From Haliscomenobacter sp. (GTDB lineage Bacteria; Bacteroidota; Bacteroidia; Chitinophagales; Saprospiraceae): a stretch of 35,037 nt of DNA. Under the pieces are notes generated by a model that was not told the origin of the DNA, did no database searches, and saw only the letters and a list, made by a program, of their open reading frames with translations. The DNA lies in assembly GCA_016707205.1 (NCBI GenBank), contig JADJHZ010000022.1, forward strand, positions 1 through 35,037, read 5' to 3'. Positions 29,900 to 35,037 of this stretch are shown in pieces. Positions within the stretch are counted from its first letter, which is position 1; each line of letters begins with the position of its first letter. The position numbers and the translations under genes are program-made.

Positions 29900-29975
29900 A
29901 CGTGTTGCAATGGTCCGTGTGGGCGGAAAAGAGCCCTTTTAAACTCGGGCTGATTCCTATTGCAACCAATCTAAG
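29900..29975. repeat. Third, diverged copy of the dispersed spacer repeat
   Basis: The plus strand resembles 4126-4199: GTTGC, then GGTC...CGTG, then GGAAAAGAGCC, one base, TTTTAAAC, then CG and TGAT. Over the A-rich core 21 of 24 positions agree. It ends in a small hairpin GCAACC...GGTTGC, just after the stop of the barrel gene, and could terminate that gene. Confidence 0.4.
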
Positions 29976-29979
29976 GTTG

Positions 29980-30600
29980 CTACTCGTCGTAGCGGTGGGA
30001 GCGGAACCTTCCAAAGCCCCCAAAGCGCAGGGTCATAGAGGCGTAAGTTCCCCTGAAGTCGTCGTTCGAGTACCCCAGGTTCTTGTTCACGCCGTCCAGA
30101 TAGCGGTAACCGACCGCTCCGGCCAACCGGAACCAGCGGGTGAGGTTGAGTTCGGCGCCAATCTCAGGGGTTACGACAAATACGTGGTCGAGGTCGTCGT
30201 ATCGGATCACCGGGTCGTTGAGGTCGACATTTACCGCTCCCCAGCCTATACGCGTGCTCCCGTAGAGGTGCAGCAGCTTGAAAGAAGGAACGGTAAAGCC
30301 CAGCCACAGGCCCGTATGGCCCAGATCGAGCTGGTCGATGTCCTGGTTGTCTTCGAGGAGTTTTTCAAAATCAATACTCCCCATACCGTAAAAACCGAGG
30401 AAGAAATCGTTGATAATCACGCCGCCGCCGCCGCCAACAGCAGTTCCGAGCTTGTTGTTGAGGCCCCATTCTGCGATCGGGCCGCCAAAGCCGCCTACCA
30501 CGGTGGTCCGGCCAAATAACGTTTCATGCTTCTGGGCTTGAAGTCCGGATGCGAACGAGAACAGGCAAAACAAAATGGCAATCCAATTTAATTTAGTCAT
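29980..30600 (-). CDS. Exported protein, probable outer-membrane beta-barrel
   Basis: A 206-residue protein with a signal peptide (MTKLNWIAILFCLFSFASGLQA, cut at AQ). The mature part alternates polar and hydrophobic residues in Gly-rich strands (TVVGGFGGPIAEWG, LLHLYGSTRIGWGAVNV, FRLAGAVGYRYLDGV, ASMTLRFGGFGRF), the pattern of a small outer-membrane barrel with about eight strands. A GTAVGGGGGVIINDFFLGFYG segment is typical of porin-like families in Bacteroidota. No named family is certain. An 8-nt tandem repeat lies 34 bases upstream of its start, where the promoter should be. Confidence 0.75.
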   Translation of the reverse strand: MTKLNWIAILFCLFSFASGLQAQKHETLFGRTTVVGGFGGPIAEWGLNNKLGTAVGGGGGVIINDFFLGFYGMGSIDFEKLLEDNQDIDQLDLGHTGLWLGFTVPSFKLLHLYGSTRIGWGAVNVDLNDPVIRYDDLDHVFVVTPEIGAELNLTRWFRLAGAVGYRYLDGVNKNLGYSNDDFRGTYASMTLRFGGFGRFRSHRYDE

Positions 30601-30634
30601 AATACAGTGGGTTTTTATAGAGCGAAAAAAATAA

Positions 30635-30698
30635 GCGTTTAAGCGTTTAAGCGTTTAGGCGTTTAGGCGTTTAGGCGTTGAGGGGTTGAGGGGTTGGA
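30635..30698. repeat. 8-nt tandem repeat (about eight units)
   Basis: Units run GCGTTTAA twice, GCGTTTAG three times, GCGTTGAG, GGGTTGAG and GGGTTGGA. They begin 34 bases upstream of the barrel gene ATG (30600), so the spacing of any promoter would change with unit number. The gradual change from GCGTTTAA to GGGTTGAG suggests old and young units. Confidence 0.85.
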
Positions 30699-30794
30699 GA
30701 ATGATCTAAAGGACAAAAGCTGTACCGGGCAGAGGAAATGGATTCCTTCGCAAGGGTTGCCCTGTGCTTTTGGATGGGAAGAAAAGTTGTTGGA

Positions 30795-32510
30795 TCAGAT
30801 CCGGACCCCGGCGGTCAGCCCGCCCCAGAATTGGTGGGTCGTTTGACCTTCTTTGGCGTGGTTGATCCACAGATAAGGCGCCAGACTGGTCTGGAGGAGG
30901 CCGCTTTCCGGGTCTTTGCGCCGGGAGAGCAGGTAGTTGGCCGTTGGGCCCAGGTAGATGCTGGCGCGCGATCCGAAGCGGACATCCCAGGTGAGCCGGA
31001 GTTGGTTTAACTGATGCAAATCCGCGGTCCAGATTTCGCGCTCGTTCACGTGGATACTCAGCGCTTCTACATTTAACAGGCTGCGGGCGCCGAGCGGAAT
31101 CGCTGTTCCAAGCCCGTATCCCAATCCCCAATTCAACACCTTTCCGGCGCTTTCGCCGGGGCCGGGGGGCATGGGGTCATTTTTCCATTGCCCTCCCAGA
31201 TAAAAGATGTTGTAAAAGGATTTCACCCCTAGTTTGAGCGCAAAATTTCCGAAAAAAGTTTCGCTGCCCCCGATTTCCACGCGGTTATAGCCTTTTCGAA
31301 TGATGCTGATCAGCCCGAACGACGCTTTGGAAACCGTATCGGCGAAGTTGATCAGGCCGATCTGATACCCCTCCACTTTTTTGCCTATATTTAGCACGCC
31401 ACTGATCTGGTTGTTCTCTACGTCGCCGGCCAGGTTGAACCCTCCGGCAAATTGGGACTTGACCTTTCCCCTGGAAATATTGAACGCCCCGGCGCCCTGA
31501 ATACCGGTCGTTGCGCCCCCGCAATAATTGAACAGCCCCGCGCCCTGAACGCCTCTAAATCCAAAGATGGCCGCATTGAACAATCCCGCCCCCTGGACGG
31601 CATACGCTTTGCCGGCAACGTTGAACAGGCCCCCAATCTGGACGCCGCTTACCGTATCCCGAACCATGTTAAACAGGCCACCGTATTGTATCCCTGTCAC
31701 ATCATCGCCGACGACGTTGGCCCAGCCGGCGAGCTGAATACCCTTAACGTCGTTGCGGATGGTGTTGACAAACCCGCCTACCTCAAGGCCTTCTACCCCG
31801 CCATTGACTCCCCAGAGCAGATTCACGGACACCTGATTGGACATCTGGGAGCTGTAAATCGAGTTGGTACCCAAATAGGGGAGGAGGGAGATTTGGGCCA
31901 ACCGGGAAAGCGGCTTTTTGTCAGCAGGAACTTCCGGCACAACCGGCGTCAGGCGGTATTCCGACAGATCGCCAGCGGTATCGGAAGAAGACGTCTGGCT
32001 TGCCGGCGCTTTTTGCCGTTGTTCCAGTTCGGGAAGGCTTTCCTGCCATTTCTGCCGGCGCTCCTCCGCCACCGCCCTCAGGCGGGGATCGGCATACAAG
32101 GGGCTTTTCTGAGACACTTCTTCCGGGAGCTCCCTGCTGCCCAACTGCCCTTGTCCCGGTTTGGGGGAGAACCTCAAGACGACCTGGCGGCCAACGTACT
32201 GGTGCCGGATAGGGAGCGGCGCAAATAACTGGTCGAGGGTTTCCTGGAGCGACGCGTTCTGCACCTTGAGGTGAACGGGCTCCTGAAGGGGAATGAACTC
32301 CGGGCTGTAGGCGAAGCGCACGCCATAGCGTTTGCTTAGATCCTGTAATACATCCTCCAGAGAAGCCCCTGCGTACTGGGCCTGGATCTTTTGTTCGGCC
32401 ATCTGAGCGCCAAGCCAGGAGGGAGAAAAGAAAAAAAAGCCCATCCACCCCACCAGGAAGGGCAGAAAGTGCCGGGATATGCGGCCGGAAACCGGATTAT
32501 TCGCATCCAT
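30795..32510 (-). CDS. STN-domain protein with surface repeats (LA_2272-like)
   Basis: The ATG at 32508-32510 overlaps the fecR end by 14 bases, so translation is probably coupled. The 571 residues have: an N-terminal signal-anchor region (about 18-38), an STN domain (about 43-116; ASLEDVLQDLSKRYGVRFAY, SLQETLDQLFAPL), a charged linker (125-200), about ten 16-residue repeats (239-391) with consensus VxGIQxGGLFNxx, and a C-terminal strand-rich part. The STN domain is the signal-sensing unit of TonB receptors and secretins. Such repeats form surface beta-structures in Leptospira LA_2272-like proteins. There is no plug or TonB barrel. The neighbours FecR and ECF sigma suggest it senses an outside signal; this is inference. 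Confidence 0.88.
   Translation of the reverse strand: MDANNPVSGRISRHFLPFLVGWMGFFFFSPSWLGAQMAEQKIQAQYAGASLEDVLQDLSKRYGVRFAYSPEFIPLQEPVHLKVQNASLQETLDQLFAPLPIRHQYVGRQVVLRFSPKPGQGQLGSRELPEEVSQKSPLYADPRLRAVAEERRQKWQESLPELEQRQKAPASQTSSSDTAGDLSEYRLTPVVPEVPADKKPLSRLAQISLLPYLGTNSIYSSQMSNQVSVNLLWGVNGGVEGLEVGGFVNTIRNDVKGIQLAGWANVVGDDVTGIQYGGLFNMVRDTVSGVQIGGLFNVAGKAYAVQGAGLFNAAIFGFRGVQGAGLFNYCGGATTGIQGAGAFNISRGKVKSQFAGGFNLAGDVENNQISGVLNIGKKVEGYQIGLINFADTVSKASFGLISIIRKGYNRVEIGGSETFFGNFALKLGVKSFYNIFYLGGQWKNDPMPPGPGESAGKVLNWGLGYGLGTAIPLGARSLLNVEALSIHVNEREIWTADLHQLNQLRLTWDVRFGSRASIYLGPTANYLLSRRKDPESGLLQTSLAPYLWINHAKEGQTTHQFWGGLTAGVRI
31335..31796 (-). repeat. Coding tandem repeats, about ten copies of 48 bases
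   Basis: Translation gives VEGLEVGGFVNTIRND, VKGIQLAGWANVVGDD, VTGIQYGGLFNMVRDT, VSGVQIGGLFNVAGKA, YAVQGAGLFNAAIFG, FRGVQGAGLFNYCGGA, TTGIQGAGAFNISRGK and three weaker units. Most copies are exactly 16 residues; 14-15-residue copies show small deletions. Confidence 0.85.
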
Positions 32511-33600
32511 TGCCAAAAAATTCGTAAACGCCGTCTTGTACCTCGATTTCCAGGTCCATGCTAATCTTTAAGACGTCTAAAACTTCCTCGATTTGGGGCT
32601 TTTCAAAGCTCCCGTGGAAGGTGCAGTTCATCAGGTCGGGATTGAGTACTTCGATCTCGATATCAAAATAGCGCTCCAGTGCGGCGATCAAATCAGGCAT
32701 GGGGGTGCTGTCGAAAATCAGTTGTTCGTCTTTCCATGCCGAAGCGTTCACCGTAGGGACCTGGACCAGTTCGATCTGCTCTTTCCCCTCCAGGAATACC
32801 GCCGACCGCCCGGCGCCGACAGTCACCGACTGTTGCACGGGGCTTTTTATTTTCCGGGTAGCGTGCAAATCGACCTGTACGGTTCCTGTGCTAACGCTGA
32901 CTTCCACCTGTTGCTCCCCGGGATAAGCCCGCACGTTGAAGGTCGTACCCAACACGGTCGTCTCCAGGTTTTTGCTGAAGATGGTGAACGGCAGCTTTTC
33001 CAACCTGGCAACGGAAAAGAACGCTTCTCCTTGCAGCTTGACTTCCCGCCGCTTCAGGAAGTTTCGTGCATACGTCAGGGTGGTATTTTCGTTGAGCCAT
33101 ACCGTGCTTCCGTCTGGGAGCGCTACTTCCCGGCGCTCCCCGGAAGCCGTTTGAACGGCGATCCAATCTTTTTCTTCCCTGGAGGGCCCTTGCCGGCTTA
33201 TTTGCCACCAGGCGGCGAGGAGCAGGAATGCGATAGAAGCCGCAGCAGCCCACCAGCGGCGCGGCCGGAGCCGCTTGGGCCGCGAAATGGGGATGATCGG
33301 CGGCTCGGCCCCGCCACGGTCCTCCTGCGGAGCCTCGAAAAAGGGCGGTTTGACCCCGGCAACCCCGTTTTCTATATCCAGCAGGGCATCCAGCCGATCC
33401 CAAGCCCTCGCCGGATTACCAGGGAATACCGGATCGGGGACAGCTCCGGAAAGCTCCCATACCCGGGCCATCTCGTCAAAAAGCCGGCGGTTCTCCGGAG
33501 TAGCTTCCACCCAGGCCATAAGCGCCCGGGCCTCCACAGCGGAAGCATTCCTCGAAAGGTATTTGGCAATCAGTTCCAGATAAAGCGTTTCCTGCGACAT
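32497..33600 (-). CDS. FecR family anti-sigma factor
   Basis: A 367-residue protein with an N-terminal cytoplasmic part (LIAKYLSRNASAVEARALMAW, the sigma-binding region), one membrane helix (WWAAAASIAFLLLAAWW, 116-132), a periplasmic FecR domain (TASGERREVALPDGSTVWLN, LQGEAFFSVARL, VLGTTFNVRAYPGEQQVEVS), and a C-terminal DUF4974 domain (FDSTPMPDLIAALERYFDIEIE, about 295-365), which resembles an STN domain. The architecture is the standard Bacteroidota anti-sigma. It would hold the ECF sigma at the membrane until a signal arrives. A TATTTTTG box 53 bases upstream suggests its own promoter as well. It ends within the start of the STN-repeat gene. Confidence 0.95.
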   Translation of the reverse strand: MSQETLYLELIAKYLSRNASAVEARALMAWVEATPENRRLFDEMARVWELSGAVPDPVFPGNPARAWDRLDALLDIENGVAGVKPPFFEAPQEDRGGAEPPIIPISRPKRLRPRRWWAAAASIAFLLLAAWWQISRQGPSREEKDWIAVQTASGERREVALPDGSTVWLNENTTLTYARNFLKRREVKLQGEAFFSVARLEKLPFTIFSKNLETTVLGTTFNVRAYPGEQQVEVSVSTGTVQVDLHATRKIKSPVQQSVTVGAGRSAVFLEGKEQIELVQVPTVNASAWKDEQLIFDSTPMPDLIAALERYFDIEIEVLNPDLMNCTFHGSFEKPQIEEVLDVLKISMDLEIEVQDGVYEFFGNGCE

Positions 33601-33652
33601 AGAATTCCGGTCTAGGAAGAAGATGCAATCTGAAGTCTTTTCCCCCCCTACG

Positions 33653-33660
33653 CAAAAATA
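33653..33660 (-). promoter_or_regulatory. -7 box for the fecR/STN-repeat operon
   Basis: The complement reads TATTTTTG, an exact TAnnTTTG match, 53 bases upstream of the fecR ATG. The nearest upstream TTG is 28 bases away, slightly far for a -33 element. The heptamer satellite lies a further 45 bases upstream. Confidence 0.45.
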
Positions 33661-33704
33661 GATTTTTAGAAATAATTAATCGGGCGTTCAATATAAAAAC
33701 TGGT

Positions 33705-33788
33705 GGTTAGTGGTTGGTGGTTAGTGGTTGGTGGTTAGTGGTTAGTGGTTAGTGGTTAGTGGTTAGTGGTTAGTGGTTGGTGGTTGAG
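33705..33788. repeat. 7-nt tandem repeat (about twelve units) between sigma and fecR
   Basis: Twelve consecutive heptamers on the plus strand: GGTTAGT and GGTTGGT variants, with six identical GGTTAGT units in a row (33733-33774) and a final GGTTGAG. The uninterrupted core is prone to slippage. It lies 105-188 bases upstream of fecR and 57 bases after the sigma gene. Confidence 0.92.
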
Positions 33789-33813
33789 TAAATAAAGACC
33801 ATTGTACCCTACC

Positions 33814-33847
33814 TCGTACTTCGTACGTACTTCGTAAATCGTACTTA
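33814..33847. repeat. CGTACTT-type short repeat overlapping the sigma stop codon
   Basis: TCGTACT, TCGTACG, TACTTCGTAAA and TCGTACTT are variants of one 7-8-nt unit and include the palindrome GTACGTAC. The last unit contains the stop codon of the sigma gene (33845-33847). It is a second, unrelated satellite in the same spacer. Confidence 0.6.
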
Positions 33848-34375
33848 CAAATACCCTTTAAGCTGATGGCGCAGCACTTTAAGCGCTTTGCTCATTTGGT
33901 TTTCGACGGTTTTGATGGAAATATCCAGCTTGTCGGCGATTTCCTGGTAGCTGAGTTCTTCAAACCGGCTGAGCTGGAACACTAGCCGGCATTTTGGAGG
34001 AAGCAGGTTGATGGCTTCCTGGATGTTTTGTTCCAATTCCGCGTGCATGACCTGCGCTTCGGCATCCGCGCCGGATTCCACGGTGGGGCTGACCTCTTCA
34101 AAAAAACGCTGGGTGCGCAGGTAGGCCAGGGCTTCGTTGATGGCCATGCGCCGCAAGTAGGCGCTCAGGGAAGACGTGATTTCTATTTGATGCCGCTTTT
34201 GCCAGAACCGGAGGAAGACTTCCTGGGCGAGGTCCTCCACGATGCCGTGGTCGGGAACCAAACGCTGGATAGCCGAGCAAACAGGCTGGTAGTTGCTCTG
34301 GAAGATGGCGTGCAGCGCCCCCTTGTCGTCGGCTCTAAGGCGTGCCAGGATATCGTGGCTGGTGTGTACTTGCAT
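33845..34375 (-). CDS. ECF RNA polymerase sigma factor
   Basis: A 176-residue sigma-70 family protein with region 2 (about 25-90; DHGIVEDLAQEVFLRFWQKR contains the core-binding and -10 recognition helices, and MAINEALAYLRTQRFF ends it) and region 4 (about 115-170; LPPKCRLVFQLSRFEELSYQEIADKLDISIKTVENQMSKAL). The arrangement sigma, FecR, receptor-like gene is the classic cell-surface signalling order of Bacteroidota. Its presumed -7 box reads TATCTTTC. The divergent M4 peptidase gene starts 139 bases away and could share control. The protein lacks regions 1 and 3, as ECF factors do. Confidence 0.95.
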   Translation of the reverse strand: MQVHTSHDILARLRADDKGALHAIFQSNYQPVCSAIQRLVPDHGIVEDLAQEVFLRFWQKRHQIEITSSLSAYLRRMAINEALAYLRTQRFFEEVSPTVESGADAEAQVMHAELEQNIQEAINLLPPKCRLVFQLSRFEELSYQEIADKLDISIKTVENQMSKALKVLRHQLKGYL

Positions 34376-34487
34376 CCCGAGGGTTCAAGGCGATAAACGT
34401 CAGAAAGATATAACAATAACGTCTAACCCACATTATTGCTTCGACGAAGTGGCCGTTTATTTGGAAATCCGTCTATATTAGGCCTGC

Positions 34488-34495
34488 TAAATTCG
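34488..34495 (+). promoter_or_regulatory. Candidate -7 box of the M4 peptidase gene
   Basis: TAAATTCG lies 19 bases before the ATG, identical to the octamer upstream of tRNA-Leu. A TTTG at 34460-34463 is 24 bases further upstream, near the expected -33 spacing. Confidence 0.45.
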
Positions 34496-34514
34496 TTCAC
34501 CCAAAATCCAGTTT

Positions 34515-35037
34515 ATGTTCCGTTTCCTATTCCCCGTCCTGGCGTTTCTGCTTTGCGCCGTGTACAGCGCCGGACAGATCAAACCGGCCCTGCCCGCAGG
34601 GCAAACGCCCCTCTGGCAGGCTTCGCAGGTGCTTCCCTTTAACCGGCTTCCCATTTCGCCAAACCCTGGAAGCGCTCTGTCTGGCGTAGATCCTCTGGCC
34701 CGGTTTTCTACTTTTCCGATCCAAATCGAGCGCCCTGCGCTTATTCCCCGCGATGATTCTACCGGCCTTCCCTTTTTTATCCAGGGGAAAGCTCCGGCTG
34801 CGGCGCTGATCGTCCACCGCAGCAGCGCATTGGAAAACCAGGTGTTTTCTTACCTCGAACACCATAAGGAAGCGCTGGGAACAGCCATTCCGGAGGAAAC
34901 CTTCTCCGTCCAGGAATCCTGGCAGGACGGCCAGGGCTGGACCCACGTCCGCTTGGTCCAAACCCATCTTGGGGTGGAAGTCTATGGCGGGGAACTGCTG
35001 GCACACCTCAAAGACGGCGTGGTGGAATTCCTCAACG
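34515..35037 (+). CDS. Secreted M4 (thermolysin-like) metallopeptidase, 5' part only
   Basis: The ATG at 34515 begins a signal peptide (MFRFLFPVLAFLLCAVYSAG); 174 codons are visible before the window ends. Residues from about 140 (WTHVRLVQTHLGVEVYGGEL, then LAHLKDGVVEFLN) match the fungalysin/thermolysin propeptide (FTP) motif, which inhibits and folds the peptidase. The catalytic domain with HExxH would lie beyond the window, so the family assignment rests on the propeptide. In Bacteroidota such proteins usually end in a T9SS sorting domain. It is divergent from the ECF sigma gene. Confidence 0.75.
   Translation, partial: MFRFLFPVLAFLLCAVYSAGQIKPALPAGQTPLWQASQVLPFNRLPISPNPGSALSGVDPLARFSTFPIQIERPALIPRDDSTGLPFFIQGKAPAAALIVHRSSALENQVFSYLEHHKEALGTAIPEETFSVQESWQDGQGWTHVRLVQTHLGVEVYGGELLAHLKDGVVEFLN

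Noticed and set aside
32593..33615. Rightward frame of 340 residues
   Set aside because: It is antisense to fecR; low-complexity Gly/Pro/Arg composition without recognisable motifs.
33705..33788. CRISPR-like array
   Set aside because: The units are contiguous 7-mers without spacers; it is a microsatellite. No cas genes are in the window.

Overview
The window looks like the chromosome of a free-living member of the phylum Bacteroidota, probably from the Saprospiria/Lewinella side, though that finer placement is inference. Supporting signs are a secreted hydrolase with a type IX secretion (T9SS) C-terminal sorting domain, an ECF sigma/FecR/STN cluster with the FecR C-terminal domain typical of the phylum, promoters resembling TAnnTTTG, almost no Shine-Dalgarno sequences, a zinc-free type B ribosomal protein L31, GIN-domain and GSCFA proteins, and intergenic spacers carrying short tandem repeats. 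Gene density is high, and I see no phage, no intact insertion sequence and no CRISPR array.

Layout. 1-2.1 kb: a truncated Crp/Fnr regulator, a DUF983 membrane protein, and an ArsR repressor followed by a TehB-like methyltransferase. 2.2-2.3 kb: tRNA-Leu(GAG) enclosed by a 13-bp inverted repeat. 2.5-4.0 kb: a lipid-trafficking ABC pair (MlaE permease, MlaF ATPase). 4.0-4.4 kb: a gene-free spacer with a large nested hairpin. 4.4-6.9 kb: a rightward run of an SDR oxidoreductase, a TANGO2/NRDE protein and an ATP-grasp enzyme. 6.9-14.9 kb: leftward genes, read from the right as an unknown cytosolic protein, PaaD, a PaaG-like hydratase/isomerase, MeaB, LemA, a small TPM protein, a large TPM protein, a metzincin lipoprotein and a GDYXXLXY-like membrane protein.

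15.0-17.4 kb: a rightward GSCFA protein and a secreted lipase-like hydrolase with a T9SS sorting domain. 17.4-19.7 kb: a leftward DUF1015 protein and an amidohydrolase. 19.9-23.8 kb: rightward metG and lnt; lnt shows a probable frameshift at its N terminus. 23.8-24.4 kb: a leftward small membrane protein. 24.5-25.0 kb: an AT-rich spacer with a decayed small gene. 25.0-28.3 kb: a CotH-like secreted protein (+), then a leftward spermidine synthase-like methyltransferase, a GlmU-like protein and rpmE2 with a clear terminator. 28.5-30.6 kb: a Nudix hydrolase whose frame stays open antisense through a GIN-domain lipoprotein gene, then a small outer-membrane barrel candidate. 30.8-34.4 kb: a leftward ECF sigma factor, FecR anti-sigma factor, and an STN-domain protein with about ten 16-residue surface repeats. 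34.5 kb to the end: the start of a secreted M4-type metallopeptidase.

The main themes are cell-envelope work (Mla, Lnt, LemA/TPM, lipoproteins, T9SS export) and acyl-CoA chemistry (PaaD, PaaG-like, MeaB). The most unusual items are the STN/surface-repeat fusion in place of a TonB receptor next to an ECF/FecR pair, spacers filled with 7- and 8-nt satellites beside envelope genes, the Nudix frame that runs antisense through its neighbour, and the tRNA with a built-in leader/trailer stem.
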